From the NCBI RefSeq assembly GCF_013386765.1, contig NZ_JACARE010000017.1, forward strand, positions 111,550 through 175,549: 64,000 nucleotides of DNA. Reading direction: 5' to 3'. Source of the stretch: Pseudomonas yamanorum. Its GTDB lineage: Bacteria; Pseudomonadota; Gammaproteobacteria; Pseudomonadales; Pseudomonadaceae. The notes beneath the pieces were generated by a model. It did no database searches. It was not told where the DNA came from and saw only the letters and a program-made list of their open reading frames with translations. The stretch's first letter is position 1; each line of letters starts with the position of its first letter. This document shows positions 1-7,125 of this stretch, one piece after another. The position numbers and the translations under genes are program-made.

Positions 1-49
1 ACATCAGATACACCGAGGTGATGCCATCGCAGGCAAGCCAGCTCCCACA
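1..49. repeat. partial REP element (right arm) at window edge
   Basis: The stretch ending near base 49 carries the right-arm consensus ATCGCAGGCAAGCCAGCTCCC seen in many other intergenic regions of this window (shown here in fragments: ATCGCAGGC, AAGCCAGCTCCCAC). The left arm should lie just upstream of base 1. Confidence 0.7.
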
Positions 50-162
50 GTTGACCGTGCCCGCTCTGGCTTCAGATGTTGATCTTGCCTTTGCTTCACC
101 ACACTCAAGCCGGCCTGTAGGCCGCTGTGCTCTGGCTTTTGATCTTGATTTTTTTTGACTGG

Positions 163-180
163 GCCGGCATTCCGGCTTTT
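163..180 (+). terminator. terminator-like hairpin upstream of cioA
   Basis: GCCGG (163-167), loop CATT, CCGGC (172-176) followed by TTTT. The stem is short, so it is only a candidate for ending a gene that lies before the window. Confidence 0.35.
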
Positions 181-360
181 CAAAAGTGAGCCGCTGTAAG
201 AGCGGAACCATAGGCGGCCGTTACCCAAATAACGGATATACACCCAGGGGCCCGCCCACCCCCACCACAGACAATCCCCACTCACCACTGAGGCAACCTG
301 TCACGCGGCAAAAGACCACGCCTTGCTCACGCGAAAATGGGACTACTCTTTCAGCAATGC

Positions 361-374
361 TTGATCCAGATCAA
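361..374. promoter_or_regulatory. ANR/FNR-type box upstream of cioAB
   Basis: TTGATCCAGATCAA is a perfect match to the TTGAT-N4-ATCAA consensus of the oxygen-sensing regulator ANR. It lies 160 bp before the cioA start. In P. aeruginosa ANR is known to repress cioAB at low oxygen; the same role here is inferred. Confidence 0.8.
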
Positions 375-533
375 AACCCTCCCCCGGGATTGCTCTGGCG
401 GCCGCAAGGCCAGAATCCCTGCGTGGCTGGTTAAAAAAAGAAACGAATTTAAATTCGCCACACTCCATATCCGTGGGGGCAGTGGGTGCAGGCCTCCAGC
501 CAGCATTCGGTATTACCTGACAGAGGAAGACTT

Positions 534-1973
534 ATGTTCGGTTTGGAGGCGCTAGATCTCGCCCGAATTCAATTCGCGTTCACCATTTCATTCCATATCC
601 TGTTCCCGGCCATCACCATCGGCCTGGCCAGTTACCTCGCGGTACTGGAAGGCCTGTGGCTCAAGACCCACAACGACACCTACCGTGACCTCTACCATTT
701 CTGGTCGAAGATCTTTGCCGTCAACTTCGGCATGGGCGTGGTCTCCGGTCTGGTCATGGCCTATCAGTTCGGCACCAACTGGAGCCGCTTCTCGGACTTC
801 GCCGGCGCCGTCACCGGGCCGCTGCTGACGTACGAGGTGCTCACAGCCTTCTTCCTCGAGGCCGGTTTCCTGGGGGTCATGCTGTTCGGCTGGAACAAGG
901 TCGGGCGCAAACTGCACTTCTTTGCCACGGTGATGGTGGCCGTCGGGACGCTGATCTCGACCTTCTGGATTCTCGCCTCCAACAGCTGGATGCAGACGCC
1001 GCAGGGCTTTGAAATCATTGATGGCCGGGTGATTCCTACCGACTGGCTGGCCGTGATCTTCAACCCGTCGTTCCCCTACCGCCTGATGCACATGGCCACG
1101 GCCGCGTTTGTCGCGACCGCGTTCTTCGTCGGCTCATCGGCAGCCTGGCACTTGCTGCGCGGCAAGGACAACCCGGCGATCCGCACCATGCTCTCGATGG
1201 CGATGTGGATGGCGCTGATTGTCGCGCCGATCCAGGCCGTCATCGGCGACTTCCACGGCCTCAATACCCTGAAGCATCAGCCGGCGAAGATCGCCGCGAT
1301 TGAAGGCCACTGGGAAAATATCGGCAACGAACCCACGCCGCTGATCCTGTTCGGCTGGCCGGACATGAAGGCCGAGAAAACCCGATTTGCCGTGGAAATC
1401 CCGTACCTGGGCAGCCTGATCCTGACCCACTCCCTGGACAAACAGGTGCCGGCCCTCAAGGAGTTTCCGCCTGAGGACCGTCCCAACTCGACCATCGTGT
1501 TCTGGTCGTTCCGGGTCATGGTGGGCCTGGGCTTCCTGATGATCTTCACCGGCCTGTTCAGCCTCTGGCTGCGCAAGGGCGACAAGATGTACACGTCCAA
1601 GCCGTTCCTGTACCTGGCGTTGTGGATGGGCCCGTCCGGCCTGATCGCGATTCTCGCCGGTTGGTTCACCACCGAAATCGGTCGTCAGCCGTGGGTGGTC
1701 TACGGGCTGATGCGCACGGCGGACGCCTCGTCCAACCACAGCTTTGCGCAGATGAGCATTACGTTGGTGTTGTTTGTGGTGGTGTATTTCGCGCTGTTCG
1801 GTGCGGGCCTGGGCTACATGATGCGCCTGGTGCGCAAAGGGCCTGTGACCCACGAAAGCACCGAGCCCACCCACGGTGGCCCCGGGCAGAAACGCACACC
1901 GGCCCGTCCGTTGTCGGCGGCCGATGACAGCGGCGACGCCGATCACGGCGACACCTTGAACAAGGGGAACTGA
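534..1973 (+). CDS. cioA: cyanide-insensitive ubiquinol oxidase subunit I (CioA, CydA family)
   Basis: Membrane-embedded haem-bearing subunit of a cytochrome bd-type quinol oxidase that reduces oxygen to water with electrons from ubiquinol. The 479-residue protein opens MFGLEALDLARIQFAFTIS with the conserved N-terminal His region (SFHILFP), followed by multiple hydrophobic helices and the GRQPWVVYGLMRT signature of the CydA family. The Q-loop is short, as in the CioA branch rather than E. coli CydA. I chose ATG 534 because GAGGAAGA lies at 522-529; a longer in-frame ORF from 486 lacks such a site. It is followed 3 bases later by cioB and forms an operon with it and the 55-residue protein behind. 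Cio-type oxidases sustain respiration in cyanide; assignment by family recognition. Confidence 0.95.
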   Translation: MFGLEALDLARIQFAFTISFHILFPAITIGLASYLAVLEGLWLKTHNDTYRDLYHFWSKIFAVNFGMGVVSGLVMAYQFGTNWSRFSDFAGAVTGPLLTYEVLTAFFLEAGFLGVMLFGWNKVGRKLHFFATVMVAVGTLISTFWILASNSWMQTPQGFEIIDGRVIPTDWLAVIFNPSFPYRLMHMATAAFVATAFFVGSSAAWHLLRGKDNPAIRTMLSMAMWMALIVAPIQAVIGDFHGLNTLKHQPAKIAAIEGHWENIGNEPTPLILFGWPDMKAEKTRFAVEIPYLGSLILTHSLDKQVPALKEFPPEDRPNSTIVFWSFRVMVGLGFLMIFTGLFSLWLRKGDKMYTSKPFLYLALWMGPSGLIAILAGWFTTEIGRQPWVVYGLMRTADASSNHSFAQMSITLVLFVVVYFALFGAGLGYMMRLVRKGPVTHESTEPTHGGPGQKRTPARPLSAADDSGDADHGDTLNKGN

Positions 1974-1976
1974 GCC

Positions 1977-2984
1977 ATGGGTATTGATCTTCCGCTGATC
2001 TGGGCCGTGATCATCATCTTCGGCATCATGATGTACGTGGTCATGGACGGCTTTGACCTGGGGATCGGCATTCTCTTCCCGTTCATCCCGGGCAAGACCG
2101 ACCGTGACGTGATGATGAACACCGTCGCCCCCGTGTGGGACGGCAACGAAACCTGGCTGGTACTGGGGGGCGCGGCGCTGTTTGGCGCGTTCCCGCTGGC
2201 TTACTCGGTGGTGCTTTCGGCGCTGTACCTGCCGCTGATGCTGATGCTGATCGGGCTGATCTTTCGCGGCGTGGCCTTTGAGTTCCGCTTCAAGGCCAAG
2301 GACGACAAGCGTCACCTGTGGGACAAGGCCTTCATCGGTGGCTCGCTGGCTGCGACGTTCTTCCAGGGCGTGGCGCTGGGAGCGTTCATTGATGGCATCC
2401 CGGTGGTCGACCGCCAGTTTGCCGGCGGCTCACTGGACTGGCTGACGCCGTTCACCATGTTCTGCGGCGTGGCCCTGATCGTGGCGTATGCGCTGCTGGG
2501 TTGCACCTGGCTGATCATGAAGACCGAAGGCAGTTTGCAGGAGAAGATGCACAACCTGGCACGGCCCCTGGCATTCGTGGTGCTGGCGGTGATCGGTATC
2601 GTCAGCCTCTGGACGCCGCTGGCCCACCCGGAAATCGCTTCGCGCTGGTTCACCCTGCCGAATCTGTTCTGGTTCCTGCCGGTGCCGATCCTGGTGCTGG
2701 TGACCATGTACGGACTGATTCGCGCCGTGGCCCGCAACGCGCACTACACGCCGTTCCTGCTGACCCTGGTGCTTATCTTCCTCGGCTACAGCGGCCTGGG
2801 GATCAGCCTGTGGCCGAACATCATCCCGCCGTCGGTATCGATCTGGGACGCCGCCGCGCCGCCGCAAAGCCAGGGCTTCATGCTGGTGGGCACGCTGTTC
2901 ATCATCCCGTTCATCCTGGGCTACACCTTCTGGAGCTACTACGTGTTCCGCGGCAAGGTCACCCATGAAGACGGTTATCACTAG
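1977..2984 (+). CDS. cioB: cyanide-insensitive ubiquinol oxidase subunit II (CioB, CydB family)
   Basis: Second integral membrane subunit of the bd-type quinol oxidase, 335 residues. It starts MGIDLPLIWAVIIIFGIMMYV and contains the CydB hallmark DGFDLGIG at about residues 23-30 and the WDGNETWLV motif near residue 55, with about eight predicted membrane helices. CydB pairs with the CydA-type subunit and stabilises the haem site. The start codon is three bases after the cioA stop, so translation is very probably coupled. A GGAGGA ribosome binding site for the next small gene follows directly after its stop. No irregularity in length or composition. Confidence 0.95.
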   Translation: MGIDLPLIWAVIIIFGIMMYVVMDGFDLGIGILFPFIPGKTDRDVMMNTVAPVWDGNETWLVLGGAALFGAFPLAYSVVLSALYLPLMLMLIGLIFRGVAFEFRFKAKDDKRHLWDKAFIGGSLAATFFQGVALGAFIDGIPVVDRQFAGGSLDWLTPFTMFCGVALIVAYALLGCTWLIMKTEGSLQEKMHNLARPLAFVVLAVIGIVSLWTPLAHPEIASRWFTLPNLFWFLPVPILVLVTMYGLIRAVARNAHYTPFLLTLVLIFLGYSGLGISLWPNIIPPSVSIWDAAAPPQSQGFMLVGTLFIIPFILGYTFWSYYVFRGKVTHEDGYH

Positions 2985-2996
2985 GAGGATTGACTC

Positions 2997-3164
2997 ATGT
3001 CCGGCAAACCTTCGTTGCACGACATCGAACAGGCCGAGAAAAAGCCGCTCTGGCAGCGCCTGGGCTGGCTGGCGATGATCTGGACCGGGAGCGTCCTGGC
3101 CCTGTTCGTGGTGGCCAGCCTGATGCGCATGTTCATGAATGCCGCAGGCCTGACCACCCACTGA
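2997..3164 (+). CDS. DUF2474-family small membrane protein, CydX-like oxidase accessory
   Basis: A 55-residue protein (MSGKPSLHDIEQAEKKPLW...) with a charged N-terminal third and one transmembrane segment at about residues 22-43 (LGWLAMIWTGSVLALFVVA). It starts 12 bases after cioB behind GGAGGA and is the last gene of the operon, directly before a terminator. Small one-helix proteins in this position (CydX, CydH and DUF2474 types) are known or suspected accessory subunits of bd oxidases. The family call rests on position, size and the WxRLGW/MIWxGSVxxL pattern; a structural role in the CioAB complex is inference. Confidence 0.8.
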   Translation: MSGKPSLHDIEQAEKKPLWQRLGWLAMIWTGSVLALFVVASLMRMFMNAAGLTTH

Positions 3165-3182
3165 CATCCCGTAGTACCTATT

Positions 3183-3207
3183 GCCCTCCTTAATGGAGGG
3201 CTTTTTT
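3183..3207 (+). terminator. rho-independent terminator of the cio operon
   Basis: GCCCTCC (3183-3189), loop, GGAGGGC (3195-3201) and TTTTTT. It overlaps the 3' end of the convergent rlmG gene. Confidence 0.85.
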
Positions 3208-4330
3208 ATTTGCGCGCCTTGAGAATCACGAACTTGGGCGTGGTCGCCACTTGCTCGACGCCGCGGAACAGACGCGCCAGCTTGGTGTGGTAACCCAGGT
3301 GACGGTTGCCGACTATATAGAGCGCGCCGCCCACCACCAGGGCTTCCCGCGCCTGCTGGAACATGCGCCAGGCGAGGAAGTCGCCCACCACTTGTTGCTG
3401 GTGGAAGGGCGGGTTGCACAGCACCACATCCAGGGATTGCGGCGCTTGATCGGCAAGGCCGTCGCCGGCGTGAATCAGCACCTCGCGCTCGCCCAGCGCC
3501 GCGCGCCAGTTCTCGGTAGCCGATTGCACGGCCATGTAGGACTCATCCACCAGCGTGTAGTGCGCCTCGGGGTTCTGCAGCGCGCTGGCAATCGCCAATA
3601 CACCGTTGCCACAGCCCAGGTCCGCCACGCGGGCGCCGCCCAGGTTCTGTGGCAAGTGCGGCAGGAACGCACGGGTGCCGATGTCCAGCCCTTCGCGGCA
3701 GAACACGTTGGCGTGGTTGAGCAGTTCGATGGCCGGGGTTTCCAGGCTGTAGCGCGTAGGGTAGGGCGACACGGCGTGTGGCCGTTCGGCCAGGGTGGCG
3801 ATCAGCAGACGGGCTTTTTTGACCGCCAGCGAAGCGTGCATCGGCCCGATATAGCGCTCCAGCAATTCACCGGCGGCGCGCGGCAGGTGCTTGACCATCG
3901 CCCCGGCGATCACCTCGGCACCAGGGGCCAGTTGGCCTTGCAGGCGAATCAGTTGTTCTTCGAGCAGGGCCAGGGTCTTGGGCACGCGGATCAGCACGCG
4001 GTCGAACGGCCCGGTCGGTGTCTGGCTGGCGGGCAGGAACGTTACCGCGTCGAAGGCCTTGCCGTTGCGCGCCAGGTTTTTTTCAAGGCCCAGGGCCCCC
4101 AGGAACGAGTCGCCGCTGGAGGTGACCTGCACATGCCCTTCGAGGCTGGCCGCCAGGGCGCCGAAACTGTCGTTGAGCACCAGCACGCGGGTCGCAGGCG
4201 CCGGCTGTTGTTCCGCCAGGTGGCTGAGCAAGTATTCATCGGCTGCATCAAACGCCTGCAACGGGTCGTTGTGCTGTTCGGGCTGGCGGATCAGGTCGAG
4301 TTGGGCGAAGGGGCTGTCGAGCAGGGGCAT
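3206..4330 (-). CDS. rlmG: 23S rRNA (guanine-N2)-methyltransferase RlmG
   Basis: S-adenosylmethionine-dependent enzyme of the RsmC/RlmG group, which methylates G1835 of 23S rRNA in E. coli. The C-terminal half carries the SAM-binding motif ADLGCGNG and the catalytic NPPF motif (VLCNPPF) typical of N2-guanine methyltransferases; the N-terminal half (VLVLNDSFGALAASL) is the degenerate duplicated methyltransferase domain. From MPLLDSPFAQLDL the protein has 374 residues, matching the family; an upstream extension to 4420 is possible but would add about 30 unconserved residues. No strong ribosome binding site is visible before any candidate start. It lies convergent to the cio operon and downstream of the luxR-type gene on the same strand. 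Confidence 0.92.
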   Translation of the reverse strand: MPLLDSPFAQLDLIRQPEQHNDPLQAFDAADEYLLSHLAEQQPAPATRVLVLNDSFGALAASLEGHVQVTSSGDSFLGALGLEKNLARNGKAFDAVTFLPASQTPTGPFDRVLIRVPKTLALLEEQLIRLQGQLAPGAEVIAGAMVKHLPRAAGELLERYIGPMHASLAVKKARLLIATLAERPHAVSPYPTRYSLETPAIELLNHANVFCREGLDIGTRAFLPHLPQNLGGARVADLGCGNGVLAIASALQNPEAHYTLVDESYMAVQSATENWRAALGEREVLIHAGDGLADQAPQSLDVVLCNPPFHQQQVVGDFLAWRMFQQAREALVVGGALYIVGNRHLGYHTKLARLFRGVEQVATTPKFVILKARK

Positions 4331-4457
4331 GGCGCGGGAGACTCTGGGTAAGCGAACCATCTGGGTGAACGGCGACGCGGGGCCCATTGAGCTGGCGTCA
4401 TCACCCGGAACTGGCTGCAAATGTTACGTTTTTTTCGAGGGGATTACATTCGGTGTT

Positions 4458-5168
4458 TCAAAACAGGCCGGCTTTCACGGCGGTGATCACGGCGGCAATC
4501 TTGTTGTTGACCCCAAGCTTCTTCATGGCGCTGCTGATGTGAAACCCCACGGTGCGTTCCGAAAGGCAAAGGATTGTGGCGATGTCCGAGGCGGTTTTGC
4601 CCATGGCCGACCATTGCAGGATTTCGGTCTCGCGCGGGGTCAGCTTGCTGGGAGCTTGCAGGCTGGGCTTGTCGGCGTACTTCTGCGCCACCACCGCGTG
4701 CAGGGCGTGACACAGCCAAAGCGCCTGCCCGGCTTTCTCATACAGCTCTTCAGGGCTTACGGGGCGGGTGTCACGTCCCAGGCTCAGCATGCTGAACACA
4801 CCTTGAAAGTCATGCACCGATTGGGTCCATCCGAACTTCAAGCCATAAGACTGGGAATGAACCCATAGGTCCGGCACGGTGGAAAAGGTTTTCTCGTCCC
4901 ATACGATCGGCAGCACCGAGCGCTTGCAATGGGCCACGATGGGGTCCAGGTCAAAGTAGTTTTCTTGTTTGTAGAGAGTGTTCCACTCATTTGAGTAGTT
5001 GTTTATTCGAACTGTCTTCGTCTGATTGGTTGGAAGATGAGCACTAAGTGTGAATGCGCAGTATTGAAAGTCGAGCTCGTAGGTAAGGTTCAGGGCTGCT
5101 TCATACATGCTGGTGATTTCGCTCTCGCCTTCCAGTTTGGGTAGCCGAGTATTGCGCCAGTTGACCAT
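4458..5168 (-). CDS. ppoR: LuxR-family quorum-sensing regulator, PpoR-like solo
   Basis: A 236-residue transcription factor with an N-terminal acyl-homoserine-lactone binding domain (about 20-165) and a C-terminal LuxR helix-turn-helix (about 173-232, LTPRETEILQW...SERTVGFHISSAMKKL). The six classical ligand-pocket positions are all present: W62, Y66, D75, P76, W90 and G113. So it looks competent to bind an acyl-homoserine lactone. No luxI-type synthase occurs anywhere in the window, making it an unpaired (solo) receptor. Gene neighbours rlmG, fpr and mscL match the position of PpoR of P. putida, a solo reported to bind acyl-homoserine lactones. Its 5' half and upstream region are richer in A/T than the neighbourhood. 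Confidence 0.85.
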   Translation of the reverse strand: MVNWRNTRLPKLEGESEITSMYEAALNLTYELDFQYCAFTLSAHLPTNQTKTVRINNYSNEWNTLYKQENYFDLDPIVAHCKRSVLPIVWDEKTFSTVPDLWVHSQSYGLKFGWTQSVHDFQGVFSMLSLGRDTRPVSPEELYEKAGQALWLCHALHAVVAQKYADKPSLQAPSKLTPRETEILQWSAMGKTASDIATILCLSERTVGFHISSAMKKLGVNNKIAAVITAVKAGLF

Positions 5169-5602
5169 TGGTAACTCTCCATGGGTTTACACCTTTACCG
5201 TTGAATGGGTACTGCTCGGTCCCTTAGTTCGGCACGAAACCAATTGTAGGACATGGACCACAGCTCAAAATGAAAATTTGGACAGGCGTTCAGTAGGGGG
5301 GCAATTTTACAAACCTGACTGCTTGTACAAGTTGTGTTTATTCAGCGAGTTTTTTCTAATATTTTTAACAGCTTAGTGATAGTGTTATTTTGATGTTGTT
5401 TATATGCGCCCCCTCATCTGATAGCTGATGTGAAACATTCTAATAGCTAAATGATTAGTCAGAATTATAAGCTTGCTATTTATGTGTTTTCAGACACAAC
5501 TGCGGCCCAAGGCCTTCGCAGAGGCAATGCCAGTACAAACCGGCGGTGTTTCCCTGCGCCGCTTTGAGGGACACTAGGGGCCTGTGCAAAACGGAGTTCC
5601 CC
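5169..5602. other. AT-rich divergent intergenic region between ppoR and fpr
   Basis: About 430 bp with no supported gene. The central part (about 5250-5500) is markedly AT-rich compared with the rest of the window. It contains the dyad ACTGCTTGTACAAGTTGT at 5318-5335, a possible regulator site, and must hold promoters for both flanking genes. I cannot assign promoter elements with confidence. Confidence 0.6.
5318..5335. promoter_or_regulatory. CTTGTACAAG palindrome, possible LuxR-type operator
   Basis: Perfect 10-base palindrome at 5322-5331, extending imperfectly to 18 bases with outer AC/GT pairs. It lies about 150 bp upstream of the ppoR start. Size and symmetry suit a LuxR-family or other dimeric regulator, but the sequence does not match the classical lux box well. 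Confidence 0.4.
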
Positions 5603-6379
5603 ATGACGGCCAGCGCTGAAAAATTCACCCGCCAGACGTTGCTTGACGTGCAATCCCTGACCCCCAGCCTGTTTACTCTGCGTACGACCCGGGACCCGGG
5701 CTTTCGTTTTCGCGCCGGGCAATTCGTGCGCCTGGGCGTCACCAAGGCCGACGGCAGTATTGTGTGGCGTGCCTATTCGGTGGTCTCCTCGCCTTTTGAT
5801 GAGCACCTGGACTTCTTCTCCATCGTGGTGCCAGGCGGCGAGTTCACCAGTGAACTGAGCCGCCTGTGCGAAGGCGATACCTTGCTGGTGGAGCGCCAGG
5901 CCACAGGCTTCCTGACCCTTGACCGGTTTGTGGACGGTCGCGATCTCTGGCTGTTGGGCACCGGGACCGGCATTGCGCCGTTTCTGTCGATCCTGCAGGA
6001 CTTCGAGGTGTGGGAAAAATTCGAGCGCATCATCCTGGTCTACAGCGCGCGGGAGGCCAGGGAATTGGCGTACCAGTCACTGATTCACGAGTTGGGTGAG
6101 CGCGAGTACCTGGCGGAGTACGCCCACAAGCTCACCTACGTTCCCATCGTCACCCGTGAGCAACATCCGGGCGCATTGAATGGTAGGGTCACCACGCTGA
6201 TCGAGAATGGCGAGCTGGAGCGCGCTGCCGGCGTCGAGCTGACGCCCGAGCATTCCAGGGTAATGATTTGCGGCAACCCGCAGATGATCGATGACACGCG
6301 CCAGTTGCTCAAACAGCGCGACATGCAACTGAGCCTGGCCCGCCGCCCCGGCCAGGTGGCGGTAGAAAACTACTGGTAA
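5603..6379 (+). CDS. fpr: ferredoxin/flavodoxin--NADP(+) reductase
   Basis: A 258-residue FAD enzyme exchanging electrons between NADPH and ferredoxin or flavodoxin in the cytosol. It shows the FAD-binding RAYSVVSSP motif (about residues 55-63), the NADPH-binding LLGTGTGIAPFLSIL stretch (about 115-129) and CGNPQMIDDT near the C-terminus, and ends in the family-typical VENYW. ATG 5603 follows GGAG; the in-frame start at 5546 would add 19 unconserved residues. Convergent with mscL and sharing a bidirectional terminator. Pseudomonads have two such reductases; the neighbourhood (ppoR, mscL, katB) suggests the paralogue sometimes named fprB, so I give the generic symbol. Confidence 0.92.
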   Translation: MTASAEKFTRQTLLDVQSLTPSLFTLRTTRDPGFRFRAGQFVRLGVTKADGSIVWRAYSVVSSPFDEHLDFFSIVVPGGEFTSELSRLCEGDTLLVERQATGFLTLDRFVDGRDLWLLGTGTGIAPFLSILQDFEVWEKFERIILVYSAREARELAYQSLIHELGEREYLAEYAHKLTYVPIVTREQHPGALNGRVTTLIENGELERAAGVELTPEHSRVMICGNPQMIDDTRQLLKQRDMQLSLARRPGQVAVENYW

Positions 6380-6382
6380 AAC

Positions 6383-6410
6383 AAAGGCGCCCTGCAGGCG
6401 CCTTTGTTTT
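6383..6410. terminator. bidirectional terminator between fpr and mscL
   Basis: AAAGGCGCC (6383-6391), loop CTGCA, GGCGCCTTT (6397-6405), with T-rich sequence following on both strands. It can serve both convergent genes. Confidence 0.85.
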
Positions 6411-6421
6411 ATTTGCCGAGC

Positions 6422-6838
6422 TTACTCGGGCTTGCTGTTCTGTGCCTTGAGCAGATCGCGGATCTCTCCCAGCAGCTCTTCTTCCTTGGTCGGGACCGGC
6501 GGCAGGCTAGGCGCTACGGCCTCTTCACGCTTCAGGCGGTTGATGGCCTTCACGCCCATGAAGATCGCAAACGCGACGATCACAAAGTCGATCACGCTCT
6601 GGATGAACTTGCCGTACGCCAGCACCACCGCTGGCGCATCGCCCTGGGCGGCCTTGAGTGTTACAGCCAGGTCTCCAAAGTCCACGCCACCGATCAACAG
6701 GCCGATAGGGGGCATCACCACGTCGCCTACAAACGAGGAAACAATCTTTCCGAAGGCGGCGCCGATGATAATACCGACGGCCATGTCGACCACATTACCT
6801 TTGACCGCGAAGGCCTTGAACTCACTTAACACGCCCAT
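6422..6838 (-). CDS. mscL: large-conductance mechanosensitive channel MscL
   Basis: A 138-residue inner-membrane channel that opens under membrane tension and lets solutes escape on osmotic downshock. The N-terminus has the amphipathic S1 helix ([11 protein letters not shown]) followed by TM1 ([22 protein letters not shown]), including the pore-lining AxGxxxG-type packing positions; TM2 (about 72-95, [19 protein letters not shown]) is followed by a charged cytoplasmic helix ([17 protein letters not shown]). AAGGAATAACCT before the ATG contains a good ribosome binding site. It is transcribed towards fpr and divergently from katB, with 287 bp between the two starts. Confidence 0.97.
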   Translation of the reverse strand: MGVLSEFKAFAVKGNVVDMAVGIIIGAAFGKIVSSFVGDVVMPPIGLLIGGVDFGDLAVTLKAAQGDAPAVVLAYGKFIQSVIDFVIVAFAIFMGVKAINRLKREEAVAPSLPPVPTKEEELLGEIRDLLKAQNSKPE

Positions 6839-6946
6839 AGGTTATTCCTTGTTACAGATGAGGAGGGTAGAAGCCAGTGTAAGACAGTGTGGCGAGGCCT
6901 GCTCGACACAACTGCTAACAGTGTCAGTTTTTATCGACACACTAAA

Positions 6947-6963
6947 TTGCAAATAGTTTGCAA
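6947..6963. promoter_or_regulatory. 17-bp palindrome between mscL and katB
   Basis: TTGCAAA-TAG-TTTGCAA: perfect 7-base arms with a 3-base spacer. It sits 109 bp before mscL and 163 bp before katB, so it could control either. I cannot name the regulator. Confidence 0.4.
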
Positions 6964-7125
6964 AGTGCCACCAATCGCGCGCGGAATACCCGCTATTTCA
7001 GGGGGTTACCACACTATTTTCTTTATCGGGGTGGTACGGCTTTTCTATTTATCTTCTGACTCGCGGGTCACTAGCCTCTGGCAAGCACAACTCAATGTGC
7101 ACTAAAAAAACCAGAGGATACCTCG

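Larger units (their letters stand above)
1..533. other. cioAB upstream intergenic region
   Basis: No credible gene: the short ORFs here are low-complexity and lack ribosome binding sites. It holds a partial REP (1-49), a terminator-like hairpin (163-180), two short perfect dyads (191-205 and 218-235), an ANR-type box (361-374) and the ribosome binding site of cioA (about 522-529). Confidence 0.7.

Noticed and set aside
4..434. Short ORFs upstream of cioA
   Set aside because: Low-complexity translations over a REP and promoter region without ribosome binding sites.
4331..4420. N-terminal extension of RlmG to base 4420
   Set aside because: The additional 30 residues are unlike the family start and have no ribosome binding site.
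6839..7125. OxyR site before katB
   Set aside because: Some ATAG/CTAT tetramers occur, but not with the spacing of an OxyR tetramer site, so I do not annotate one.
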